Shown here piece by piece: positions 28,074 to 40,113 of a DNA stretch of 64,000 bases. The first letter of the stretch is position 1. Every line of letters starts with the position of its first letter. This DNA comes from Terebella lapidaria (lineage: Eukaryota > Annelida > Polychaeta > Terebellida > Terebellidae): assembly GCA_949152475.1 (NCBI GenBank), contig OX424556.1, positions 53,650,451 through 53,714,450 on the forward strand, given 5' to 3'. The translations under genes and the position numbers were made by a program. The notes below the pieces were generated by a model. The model saw nothing but the letters and a program-made list of their open reading frames with translations, ran no database searches and was not told where the DNA came from.

Positions 28074-28228
28074 TAAACTAATTTTGGTCAGAGATGCATA
28101 TAGACGATTATTCTAGCACAGAGAAAATTCTAAAATTGTTCACAAGTGGTGTATATGACGGAAAAACTTTATTCCATTCCATATGGAGGCTCACTCTTAA
28201 TATTGTATAGCGAGTTTGTACGGCGGAG

Positions 28229-29158
28229 TTACTTGTGTGACGCTGGTTTGCGCGCTGTAGATGCGGGAGCAGAGGGCTGACCATCAAGTGAGGCACCACA
28301 TCGGGGACACTTTCTGTCCTCAGCATTCGGACGCGGGCCTACTGGGGGTCTCTGATCAGGCGGCTTAGCTTCATACCCGCGGGAACGTGACAACGTGGCA
28401 TGCGTGTCACCGACTACCAAACAATGCTCATGTTCATTATTCACAAACATCAGCTTAAATTGGATTTTATCCTTTTCTTCTTCCAGCTGCTTTATTCTAC
28501 GCTTGAGTTCTTCTATTGTCTGTTTTTCTTCTTGCAATTGCTGTCTCAGGTTTTGCATTTCGTTTTTTCCTTGCCTTTCAAGCTCCAGAATCCGTCTCTC
28601 CAGTGTCTGGATGTCATCTTCAGGAGTCAGACCGACTTCCTTTTTCATCCGGTTCACTGCTTGTTTGGTGCGGCTGAACTCTATCTGAAACCGTGCCAGT
28701 TGTTCGTCCTTTTTCTGGAGCTCGGTCCGCAGGTGTTCGGCTTGGGCTTTGAAACTGACGGCTGCGTCGTCCGCTCTTTCCGAGTCTGCTTCGGCGGTGC
28801 ACTGAACGGGAGGCCGGTCTTCAAGCTCGTTCACTCTGCGTATATATTTCAAAATCTCCCGATTCTGTTCGCCCAGCAATTGCAGTTGCTCTGTGTTTCT
28901 TCCAATCAGGATTTCAACACGTTCCCTCAATTCTCTGTTGTCCTTCTCTAGTTTGGCACAATATTGCTCGTTCTCTTTCTTCTCACAGCGATCCATTGCT
29001 TTTTTCTAGTTCGGCAATTTAACAATTTTATCACCAGTTCGGCAATTTAAAACCAAACTTTATCACCAAACACGACTTCAGTATCCAACCATATGCAGTT
29101 TTTCAGCTGTAACGCGTTCTCTCGGGAAACGTTTCAAATATGAATAAACATTGGACAT
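28229..29158 (-). pseudogene. Coiled-coil family copy D (subtype 3), head disrupted
   Basis: A 255-codon frame (28996-28229) covers coil, linker (RPPVQCTAEADSERADDAAV) and tail. The family head lies just upstream: ATG at 29158 gives MSNVYSYLKRFPRERVTAEK and then runs into stops in a stretch containing two near copies of GGTGATAAA...TTGCCGAACT. Full-length translation from the usual start is therefore blocked. A shorter protein from the ATG at 28996 is possible. The tail keeps CPRC, but the second CxxC pair is replaced by GQPS, as in copy I. Head and duplication are shared with copy G, so the damage predates their duplication. The 5' flank matches that of G. Confidence 0.75.
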
Positions 29159-29159
29159 T

Positions 29160-30960
29160 TTACAGATATATACTGCAGATCTCTCTTCAGTTCGCTATTT
29201 ATAATATTGAATGCATAGTGCTTCATTTCATTACAGGCAACATTTAAACCGATCGATGCTTGAGTGTACTGTTACCATGTTCAAACAGATGTTGCATAAA
29301 CAGATGTTGCATAAACATCAATATATTTCTTATCATGAAATAGCAATCCATGTGAAAATGCTGATGTCATATTTTGTTAGAGTGGGTATTTGAAACCTCT
29401 CGTCGAACGTAATTTGCAGGACCCCTTTCTGTGTTAACTGCTTTGGTTGTTACCTTCAATATGAGCTTTTGTGATTAGCAATGTAGGTCATCAACGACAT
29501 TCATATATATGGCCGATACACCTAATGATATTGGCCTAAAATTATTTTGTTTATTTATTCAATTTAAGTTGCCATCGAATAATAGGACATTTATATAGAA
29601 TATAGGAAAGATTGTGTCATGTATGTATCTATAGAAAGGTTGCCTTGAACGTAAACTGTCTGCGAATGTCAACTTTTATTTACACGATTGCGGTTACTTA
29701 GTTATTTAAAAAGTGGCCAACAAAGACACAATTACACAATTATTGATGCGGAAATAAATTATTTCGTTTGCTGTTTCGAAGCTTTCTTCCTTGTTTCATA
29801 TTTGGGCATAGGCATAAAAGGAGTATATATTCACACATTAATCAATGATGAATTTATTACACTGTATTACAAATTAAATAAAATATTAGTGAACCTTTTT
29901 CCCCCAAGCAAATGAGGCACGCTATGTTATGAAACGAAATATCCGATTATAATCAAACAGTTATATTATCAAATGACAACAGTTACTGAAGGACGTGTTA
30001 TCATTGTACAACACGATCATGTCGATATCTATATCAGAAATAGCTAATCATAATGTGACTATACCCCCGTGTAGTTCACTTATTTCATACGAAGTGGCAT
30101 GTTGACTGTGTCATGGATTTCTCGAGTTGTGATTAGAAGCAAGTTCATATTGTTAGCTACTTTTATTTTTGCATTTTCTGAGATTGTCTGACAATCCGTC
30201 TTCGTGATTTATTATCTTATATCATACATCATATTATGATGTATTTGCTATATATATATAGTGCCCGATACCCAACTTTTCAGAATGTAAATATGCATTA
30301 GACAACGGGAGATTACAAGAATATTTATTTCAATGTAAGATTGACATCAATCAGTGACAAAAGTATAACATATATTGAAATTCAAATGGACGGCAAACCA
30401 AATTTCCTGAATAAATATGTATCTCTAACAGTCGTGAAAGTTCAGGTTGCCATCACCTACCATCAAATATCTCTATACGAAATATAAACATAAACATAGA
30501 AGCTTCATCCTTCGGTTTCATCAAAAAAATAGAATTCTAATCTAACGACAAGTCACTTTTTTTTAAATACACTACAATTCGGCACCATGATGATTGGATT
30601 ATTATGTCATATATACATATGCTATCTATCGATCTGATTGACAAATATATAGAATAAACACGAGCAGATGCTTAATATATTACATTTAAACGTCTGTATA
30701 TATTATATTGATTCATTGATTTAGCTTGATAATGCTAAACTTTCCTCATTGAGACAGAAAAACGAAATGATACAAATTATTATACAAATTGTTCACGATC
30801 AAACCAATCTAATACTAGTAGTTATACCACACGACAATAATTAACGTTATTGTTCAGCCAATATTTACATCTCCATCAAACACTACGTAGCATATTATAT
30901 TTTACCTGTTCATACAATATCCATGAATAAAATATAATTCTTAACTATAAACAAGAAAAA
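29160..30960. repeat. 5' flank of D, duplicated at 52095-55060
   Basis: ACTGCAGATCTCTCTTCAGT, GTTAGAGTGGGTATTTGAAA, AAAGTGGCCAACAAAGACAC and GTGCCCGATACCCAAC occur in the same order at 52110, 52308, 53418 and 54412. No gene is present. This copy lacks the two transposons that interrupt the other (52447-53269 and 53875-54397), so it serves as their empty site. Confidence 0.9.
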
Positions 30961-30964
30961 CACA

Positions 30965-31190
30965 AATCACACCAAAGCCGTTTGTACCACGGAGCTGTGG
31001 TCGGAATGCTTATTGTCGTGTCACGGACTCCGGGGACATATCGACCCTAACTATGCCAATGCCACCACGGAATATCCCTACGATCTCCATCCGGAACACG
31101 GCTATGAGTGTACTTCATTCTAGGGTAGTTTGAGAAAATGTCGGTCGATCATTGAAATTCCTTAAGATGGTGAAACCCTGCCGATTGTTG
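30965..31190 (+). repeat. Conserved inter-gene block, copy 2
   Basis: CACACCAAAGCCGTTTGTAC, GCCACCACGGAATATCCCTA and TGAGTGTACTTCATTCTAGG align with the 27103 block. The frame differs and ends early. Confidence 0.6.
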
Positions 31191-33060
31191 GCAGTAAATT
31201 TCACGACTTTAGTACCGCATACAAAATATGAGCATTTGTCATAAAACTTCTGGTAGTCCGAAGTGACTTTTTGCAATTGGAGTGAATAGATGAGTCATTT
31301 TCTTGTTTTAGAAAAATACAATCTTCGACCTGAAACGTCTGGATCATTCCGGATCATAACGATAAAGTTGGTACATCCGTTCTCAATATCAACCACGTAA
31401 TCTTTAGAATACATCGACTTTTTACATAGTGGAGCAGTCAGTGTCTACGAGCCGAGAATTACTTTTTGAATTTACCGCCTACATTTGTCACAAAATGCCC
31501 GACTGTCTTTGACACATTTACGAAATGCGCCATTTTCAAAATATCACGTGGATTTGGACAACACACAGACTTGAAATATCATCTATTAATGTGATGATTT
31601 TCAAAGAATAGCTGACTTACTTGGGATTGGTACATCGTAGACTCCATAACGAGCTATCCAAAGCCATGTGACAATGCATTTTCCCCCGTAAAATTGAGTC
31701 TGAACATCGGCTACTTTCAACGTCAGGTGCCACGAAATCGTGTTTACATATTTCCCAGGTCAAAGTTTGATGTATCCTTACGCGAGACTTATCTTTGGTC
31801 ATGACAATTCTGGTAATCGGTAAAATCCATTGACCACACCAAATAGTCCACTTTCTGAATACTGAACGGGACTATGGCAGAAAATGTTCGCAGTACGACA
31901 CATTACATGATTTTGTGATATCAATTGGTAGCGGTCATCCTCGGAATATTTCCTTTAGTTCGACAACAAACAGAGTTTGACGCCAGTTATGGATAAGTGT
32001 CAACCGGCGATTCAAGAAATCTTTACCACATGAAGGAATGCTCGGAGCGCTTTGGAAAATAGCTGTGTCGTTTCACTGGAGTTCAATCTACCTTTTGAAA
32101 GTGTTAATGAACTTCACTTCGTTATTTTCACAGCTTTATACTGCTTCGAAAAATTTTATTGCAAGTTGTTGACATTTGGGAGAACCGCCATCGTGACAGG
32201 ATGTCACATCTTGGAATTAACATTAAACGCTTCTGAATATTTGGGCACATATGGCTAAAAAGATTCCATTGAGGTACTTGCAGCCTACAATATTATATTT
32301 TGGTATTTTTCTCTGAAATGGCTGTTATTTTTTCATTTCCTTTCATAGTGGGAGGTCTATGGAGTATACTGTATTTGCAGAAAGAGCCTAAACTTTGGCG
32401 CATCCAGATTAAAATTCATAAACTATGATGATATCGATTGACAATGACCATCAATCGTGGAAACATCAATTTTGGTATTGAAAAAACAGTTGTGGCTAAC
32501 AAAATAAAGTTTTCCAGTAAACTTCCTTGAACCTTCAGATATTTGGATGGTGTAGTCTGAAGATATACCGTATCTTTGAAAATCACAGCAACTTCAGAAT
32601 GATCCGACATGTGTGGTCCCAATTCTTTGACGTAGGCCTACGACTTAGGTAGAAGGAGTACAAAAAAAAACTCTCCAGATTATTATTTGAATACAACCGC
32701 TCACAAGTGTGCTCACAAGTCCTGGTGTTTTGAGGTAAAATGGATTGCTTTGTTTGAACGGCAAATGCTGACCTTTTGCTCCGGAATCATTGGTCTGTTT
32801 AACTGGAATACGGTATCATACTGTCTGGCTGTAAACGTTTCTTTTCTGATCGTCAAAGTGATGACGTTGGTCATGCGCAACTGAAACCACTGTTACGGTC
32901 ATGGGGGTCCAGGCGTTGGTAAACAATAGTTCTGAGTCCTCGATATTTCCGAATTTTAGAAAACCCAGAAGCCTTTCCACTGGCGGGCATCACAAATGTC
33001 AGAAATATCCTCGAAGAACTTCGAAGTCTTCCCAGGTTGTGGGAACGACATAATAATGAC
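31190..33060. other. Low-information intergenic sequence
   Basis: No open frame above 70 codons has a recognisable domain, and no transposon ends were found. The segment 31958-32093 is present again, inverted, at 33058-33160 plus 35346-35408. Confidence 0.5.
31958..32093 (+). repeat. Inverted duplicate, uninterrupted copy
   Basis: ACAAACAGAGTTTGACGCCA, GTGTCAACCGGCGATTCAAG, AAATCTTTACCACATGAAGG and CACTGGAGTTCAATC are the complement of sequence at 35408-35346 and 33160-33070. This copy preserves the CGATTCAAGAAAT junction, the empty site of the 33161-35345 transposon. Confidence 0.85.
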
Positions 33061-33160
33061 CAATAACATCTTCAAAACATGGATTGAACTCCAGTGAAAT
33101 GGCATAGCTATTTTACAAAGCGCTGCGAGCATTCCTTTATGTGGTAAAGATTTCTTGAAT

Positions 33161-35345
33161 TAGCATGGATGACACATTTTTTATTTTTGGTGATAAATGT
33201 GAAAGTAAGGTGCCATATTGAAGCTTGGGATGTCTATAAACAAGAACTATAAACATTTTTGACCTACGTAGACCATACACTGAGTAGTGGCAGCTACAAG
33301 GCAGGTACCGTATGGGTATCAATATCCGAAAAAAAAACTCAAAAAGTGTGAAAAATTGAAACTCTAATGTTATGAGTCACAACTTTTTTATTTTTTGAGG
33401 TACATATCCATGTAAGATGTCAAATGAAACATAAGAATGTGTGTGAAAAACATATGTGAGTTACATTAGCCTATGACACCAGTAGGTGGAATGGTGGCCT
33501 CTGAAATACAGGTACCGAGGGGAATAAAACAGCGAAAATGAAACAATAATGTGCAAATAAAAACAATACAAGTGTTTTCAGTGAATACAATAATTTCATA
33601 GATTTATTGGAATGACTGACCAGTCTCTATGCCTGTAGATGGTCGGGTGGGTGAATAGAAGTCTAAGTGGAAGGTAATTAATTAATTAATTTGATAATTA
33701 ATATGTGTCATATCACTGAACTGACCTCGGCACAACTTTCTGCTTCAATGCAATTGTACCAGGAAAGGTTGCACACAAGTGTGGCACTTGAACCTGCATC
33801 TACTGCAACTGATTAATAAACAATCATGTGCTATAATTGATTAATATGTAATAACACCAATCATCACTGGTGTGTTCAGGCCGCATAAAAGAAGTGCATT
33901 TGTAAGAACAACTTGAACCAGAGAGATGTCTATGATAGGTATCAAATCATTGTGGTTGCCTCGAGAAACAGTATATACATGTATATGGGCTGACTTCTCA
34001 CCAATACAGCCGGTTCGATCACTAGAATATGTGAGGTGATATGTGGCCGCCAAAAAGTGGGTTTTCAACTTTTCACCAGGTTTCCTGGTTTCTCCCCACA
34101 TGAATGGCCACCCATGTATAAGCATATGCTTGTTCATCAATTGTTGTTCTTTTCCGTGGTGGCATGCCATTCAATTTGCATACATGTAGATCTATATTAG
34201 CATACAGCAGGAGAGCTGATAATCACTGAAACTCAATCAATAGTTTAATAAATATATAAATCCTAGACCAATAATTATTTTAATACATGTATCACATAAT
34301 TCCATCACCAAATCGAGTAATTATTCATTTCACATGGAAAAGCTAAATCCTAGTTTTGAAGGTGCTATGCATTATTAACTGTTGTCAAATCAAAAACTAT
34401 ATTTTGTTACCATACAGTAGCAATAATACACTGTGTCACAACATTATCTTTCTGGATATCATACTTTATGGTGGTTCTGATACATTATGTATATACTCGG
34501 TTTCCAATATTTTTATATTTCAATAGCAACATTATCAATAACACAAGCTTGACAAGTAACTGTCTATTATGGTGTCCATCTAGAAACATTTTGTCTGTAA
34601 ATGTTGAGATGTGAAAAATATACTACATGTATATATCTATTTATAAGCATATTCTATTCAGTACACTCACGAGTGAGTGTCTGTAACTTAGGTGGGGGAG
34701 GGGGGTGCAGAATTCTTAAATGAAAACCAAATGAGCTAAATACATTCATGTGTCTGTGGTTTTCGCAAGAGAAATCAATCTTTTACATAAATATTTATAC
34801 CAGATAATCCAGAGCAGTAGGGACAACAATCTCCTCAGGTTTCACTGCTCAAAGACGTGCATTAACAGATACGACCAGTGGGCGATAATAGGGGTTTTTG
34901 TCATAAACCGAAAACTTTCGCCACTAATGGCCGGTTTTGTACTCGACCCCACTCGCTTTAAATCACATGGTGTGCATCAGTACGGTTGCATTCGCGAGTT
35001 CTGCTACTTTTAATGGATAAAAGATACTCTGAAATTAATTTTAATCATCGTTTTATTGGCGAATGCCGCCGTAATGAGGTAATTTTACAACTTTCAAAAT
35101 TTTACATTGAGTTTTTCACCCGTTCTCCCGGACGAAATGTCCCGGCAACATGATTATCGACTGCAGAGATACCTCATACCATGTTATCCGGCATTATTTT
35201 GATAAAGATCATCCCTGATTGGCTGAAATCCCCTGTTAAAGAGACCCACCCAACTCGGGTAAATCGGAAGTAGCCGAGTTTCAGTTTTACGGGGGGGTAC
35301 AAAAAACGAGTTGCGCGGACTGCCTAGCGGCCGTCATCCATGCTA
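33161..35345. mobile_element. Inverted-repeat transposon, TAGCATGGATGAC ends, 7-bp TSD
   Basis: Termini TAGCATGGATGAC and GTCATCCATGCTA are exact complements. CTTGAAT flanks both sides (33154-33160 and 35346-35352), and the inverted duplicate at 32003 has a single uninterrupted copy. Length is 2,185 bp. A 109-codon minus frame (34170-33841) has no recognised domain. No transposase motif was found. The superfamily is unassigned. Confidence 0.88.
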
Positions 35346-35654
35346 CTTGAATCGCCGGTTGACACTTATCCATAACTGGCGTCAAACTCTGTTTGTTGTC
35401 GAACTATATTTCCTTCGGTTGTGAAGACCATATTTTGCGACTATGAGATTCGGTTGCTTCGTCTCCAAATGTTTTCCCGCGAGGCACCAACAGTCCCATG
35501 TGTTATGCGTGTATATCGGCATATGACGGAGGTAATCCCAGAAATGTGTACATAATCGAAGACATATTAGTTCATAGACAAAGAATTGTTGTAGATCGGG
35601 GAATGACAAACACTGAAAACCATGTTTCCAGACGATAACTGACATATCGCTCAC

Positions 35655-35802
35655 CACGTGAGTTTGTATTTGCTCCGGTGAAAAAGCCGTTGAAATCCGT
35701 GCACAGGGTTTTGAGTTCAGTTTGAAGAGCAATACTCACTAGCTGCTCAAGTCCAGTCTCGGTCAGTGATCGCATGGAACCACACGGAAAATCGTCGAGC
35801 AC
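35655..35802 (-). other. Possible protein-coding exon, unknown
   Basis: A minus frame reads LTETGLEQLVSIALQTELKT then LCTDFNGFFTGANTNSRG, with balanced, protein-like composition. It ends at a good donor, CACGTG|GTGAGC. No partner exon was found within the window, and the segment belongs to sequence that is partly duplicated in inverted form. It may be a relic exon or chance. Confidence 0.3.
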
Positions 35803-35829
35803 ATGTCCTGGGGCGGATTATTAACCCTC

Positions 35830-38097
35830 TTTCGACCCTTCTTGCACATTGGGAGTTCATTTTCCCAAATATGTAATATAATATATTTGTTCAGGTACGT
35901 ACACGTAATTTAAGCATTCTGTATATTGGAGCCCCATCTCTATCAACACTGATCAAGTATCTATGAGTACCTATTCCATAAGTTCGTGGTTGAATACATT
36001 TCGATAACAAAATGAAACTGTATGTAGATGTATATCTATATGTATGTCAAGAAATTTAAATTAGGTGCCCTGATTGGCATAAGTATATGAGGTAATTATC
36101 AATAAGCAGCTATATGAGTTATTCATATCACCAACATATATATATTTCTCTAAATCAAGAAGTTTACTTGATTGTAATATTCCAATGATCAATTCAAGGC
36201 AATGTGATTGGTAACAGCAACAGAATAGAGTGCCATCTGACAAATCCATCATCTCATATTTTTCTGACTCCAGATGACTTCAGATGTTGCTGACAACTCC
36301 ACACCACTTTCCTGACAGCTCAGCCAGAAGACAACACAACCAGAAGCTCCATAAATCCTGGTTCAAGTCTCAATCAGAAGACAGGCAATAGCAGCTCCAC
36401 ACCACTTGACTGATCCCCCAATGACAGGCACCCAGGAGCAATCATTATGTTGGCCAACAATATGGATGTCAAAGCATAACAACAACTTGTGTTTTAAAGT
36501 TTGCACCAATATATACATGTATATTAAAACAAAATATATATAAATTTAAATTAAGTGCATGTTGGATCTGTAATTCTGAAACACCTGTACAGAATTGCAT
36601 ACCACCATTTTGGGTATTGTAATGTCACTATAAGACAATTGGATATCTTATACAACAGCAATTTGGGGATTCAATGGCCAATTGATAATATTTTCATATT
36701 TTATATTTTAATGGATAAAGTGGCCAACACATTGTATGTATCAAAAATTTGTTATTGATACACATGTGTAGGTCAGAAATACATTATGAAGATTTGAATG
36801 GCAGTGTATCAAGTAGCCATGTGCAATATTGTTTGCCAATTATGATAAATTCATAATCTTTTTGATTGGTATTATATTTGATTTATTTTGTTCTTGTTTA
36901 CCTTCCATGTACAAACTTTGTAAGATAAACATATGGATAAGTAGTATACTACCAAATACACTATTTATTCATGACATTTTTTGTCTGGTATGTTTGATAT
37001 CATACCTGTGATCCATGTATGTCAAAAGATGAAGTGCTTCAATTCATAACTCATGAATTGTACTAATAAAATGCTACCACTGTGTGAATTTCACATCAAT
37101 TATGTTGACACAACCCATGTGCAATAATGATACTTTAATGTCACATGTAATCATGATGACAATGAATCAAAAGCCTGGTGATATTTACATTTACATGTTA
37201 TTGGGATCAGGATGTATCCTGTATCTAGCTTGGGGTTTGTGTTCTTTGTATGCATAGACACAAGCATTATGCACAATAGGGTCCGTGAATACATACATGT
37301 ACTGTTAGTTATTTGATGAACACAGAGTGTTATGAATTATGACAAATGCAAGAAGATGTTACTTCTCCAGAAGTTTGAAACTTATAACTGTCACTTTGGA
37401 AATACGGGTTATTATTTGCATTGACCAGGTGAATAGAGTAGTGTCATGGCCCAATGCACACAGAAGCCCTAGCATGTAGCAGTCTACATGTAAAAGCCAG
37501 TGTGAAGTGTTCACAGTGGAGCATATGATATTGAAGTCTCCCTCTCACTGTGGCAGTGTCTTGAAGGGTTGAAAATTAGTGCCTGTGCTGGCCACTTGGG
37601 AAAAATTTTTAGTTGTCAATAAATGTCTGAACTTCAAAAATCATTTGTGATGCAATGGATTTGAATTTCAAAAAAATATTTCAGAAAAATAATGCTCAGA
37701 AAAATACTTGGAACATTCGTAATCGACTTTTTCCACGAGAACGGATGTCCCGAAATTTTGGTAGTCAATTTCACCAATTTTAACATGAGATGCATAATAA
37801 CTGCGCGTAAAATGCTTTAAATTAGTTATTAACATGATAATATAACATTTATGTGAAATATGTGTTCATTTCTTCAAGAAAAACCATTTTCGAAAATATT
37901 CAGTGCGCATCACTAACTAAAATATGGCGAGGGTAACAACCCCTTAATTGCACCCTACCGGTATTGATTTGTATGCGATTCTGAAAGTGTTCTTGGACAC
38001 AGTGGTGCCAAAGGATGGCAGTGGTTGATTCATGAGCACCAGTCGAAAATACTAGTGAAGATCCCAACCGTCGAAGGATTTTCACCGTGATCACCTT
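35830..38097. other. AT-rich intergenic DNA, nothing recognised
   Basis: No gene, inverted-repeat element or tandem repeat was recognised up to about 37900. From about 37930 to 38097 the sequence (CCCTACCGGTATTGATTTG, GATTTTCACCGTGATCACC) matches the array flanks seen near 27355 and 55207. Confidence 0.5.
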
Positions 38098-38103
38098 AGT
38101 TCT

Positions 38104-39164
38104 TACGGAAGCCCAGAACGGCCAGCTAGTATTTTTCTAGAGTTTGAATTTGTTTAGTTATTTTTTTCGAAATCCTGAGAAATATTTTCAAGATTTCGAC
38201 TTTTTGAATTTTCGTTTTTTTGACTTTTCGAATTTTCGACTTTTCGTTTTTGTGACTTTTTGACTTTTCGAATTTTCGTTTTTTTTACTTTTCGTTTTTT
38301 TGACTTTTTGATTTTTCGACTTTTCGTTTTTTCGATATTTTGACTTTTCGAATTTTCGACTTTTTGAATTTTCGTTTTTTTGACTTTTTGAATTTTCGTT
38401 TTTTTGACTTTTCGTTTTTTCGACTTTTTGATATTTCGAATTTTCGTTTTTTTGACTTTTCGTTTTTTCGACTTTTCGACTTTTTGATTTTTCGTTTTTT
38501 CGAATCTAATGGATTATGGGTGATCTCTGCAGGGTTATGAGCATAATCTGATTGTGGCCATGATTAATTAATTGAATATTAGTAGAAAATATCGCAAATA
38601 ACACAGACATTTCTTAGTCATAGCTAGGATACTCTATTGAAGGCTATCACATTTCCTTGGAAAAAGTGTGTGTTGGGGAATCAAGGGGCCATGTATACAT
38701 GTCCATAGACTTGGTTATTGAATGTACATGTACTCACATAGACATGATTGCAATAGTCAAAAAGTCGAAAAAACGAAAAGTCGAAAAAACGAAAATTCGA
38801 AAAAACGAAAAGTCAAAAAAACGAAAATTCGAAAAATCAAAAAGTCGAAAAAACGAAAATTCAAAAAGTCGAAAAAACGAAAATTCAAGAAGTCGAAAAT
38901 TCGAAAAGTCAAAATATCGAAAAAACGAAAAGTCGAAAAAACGAAAATTCGAAAAAACAAAAAGTAAAAAAAACGAAAAGTCAAAAAAACGAAAATTCGA
39001 AAAGTCAAAAAGTCAAAAAGTCGAAAAAACGAAAATTCGAAAAGTCATAAAAACGAAAATTCAAAAAGTCGAAATCTTGAAAATATTTCTCAGGATTTCG
39101 AAAAAAATAACTAGACAAATTCAAACTCTAGAAAAATACTAGCTGGCCGTTCTGGGCTTCCGTA
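38104..39164. mobile_element. MITE-like element, TACGG ends, >130-bp TIRs, 6-bp TSD AGTTCT
   Basis: Inverted arms starting TACGGAAGCCCAGAACGGCC match over about 130 bp with only two or so differences. They continue into low-complexity arrays (units of TTTTCGAA, TTTTTGAC and TTTCG) on both sides. AGTTCT flanks at 38098-38103 and 39165-39170. Array flanks at 55215 (GATCACCTTAGCTC then GAGACATCAC) show the uninterrupted state. Open frames here, rich in Lys/Arg or Phe, are low-complexity artefacts. Near-identical arms suggest recent activity or gene conversion. Confidence 0.92.
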
Positions 39165-39372
39165 AGTTCTAGACATCATTTCATCAGGGAGTGGGTGGTC
39201 TGTGTAGATCACACCCGGCTCTGGTGTAACTGTTGCTTCTTCCCATTTTGATTAGAGATGTCTTCATTGGCACAGAAGAAATTGACAAGATGTAGTATAG
39301 GACGGAAAATCTCCATTGGTTGAATCTTCAATGTGCGCAGCGGATTTCTCCACCTTGGTGTGCTGTTGGCTT

Positions 39373-40113
39373 TCACGATGTAGAGACTCCAGCGCACTTC
39401 AGACAAACAAGTGGGCCGTCACACCGAAAACATTTTAACACCTCCAGATTTAGATGGGGTTCCACAGAGACACTTGGGCCAGGCAAATTGGGTTCCACAG
39501 AGACACTTGCGCCGGGCAGATTGGGTTCTACAGAGACACTCGGGCTGGGCAGCGAAGCATCCGACTGTGACAACGTGAATTTTGTCTCCCGCACAAGCTT
39601 GTACATCTTGAGCTCGTCTTCCACATTCCTCAACTTATTTTGCAGCCGTCGTTCTTCCTTCTTCAGATTATACTTATCTATCTCGAGTTTTTCTATTTTC
39701 TGTCTTTCTTCAGAAATCCGTTTCTCTAGTGTCTCGATGTCATCTTTGGGACTCAGTCCGACGTCCTCCTTCATCCGTTCGATAGCTTCTTCGATGCGAT
39801 TGATCTTCCTCTGCAACATTAATAGTTACTCGGCATTTACCTGAAGCTGGGACCGCAAGTGTTCGGCTTCGGCTTTGAATCTGACGACTGCATCGTCCGC
39901 TATTTCCGAATCTTCCGCGGTGGTGCACTGAACAGGTGGCCGGTCTTCAAGCTTCCTCACCCTGCCTATAAACCAACGGATCGTTTCATTCTGCCTACCC
40001 AACCACATCATTAGCGTCGTATTCATGTCCAACGAGGCTCTGTAAAACTCTCCCAGATCTTCATTTTCATATTTTTGCTCAAGTTCAGTGAAATCAGAAT
40101 AAACGTTTGCCAT
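39373..40113 (-). pseudogene. Coiled-coil family copy E (subtype 1), one nonsense codon and head deletion
   Basis: The frame is continuous from ATG 40113 to the stop at 39373 except for one TAA at codon 96 (between VNAE and LLMLQRK). CAA to TAA is the simplest origin. The head jumps from MANVYS straight to DFTELEQKY, an in-frame deletion of about 30 residues relative to H. The distal part keeps the coil and CFRCDGPLVCLKC (CxxC-x5-CxxC). Before the tail there are three tandem copies of an 11-residue unit (SVSVEPNLPGP), an in-frame 33-bp expansion seen only here. 5' flanking DNA to about 40790 is duplicated upstream of H. Confidence 0.8.

Noticed and set aside
28395-28951. Plus-strand Phe/Leu/Cys-rich frames over the coiled-coil genes (also near 12370, 39320, 55740 and 59419)
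   Set aside because: Antisense shadows of heptad-rich minus-strand coding sequence.
38657-39142. Lys/Arg-rich 161-codon frame and its Phe-rich antisense partner
   Set aside because: Pure low-complexity reading of the GAAAA/TTTTC arrays of the 38104-39164 element.
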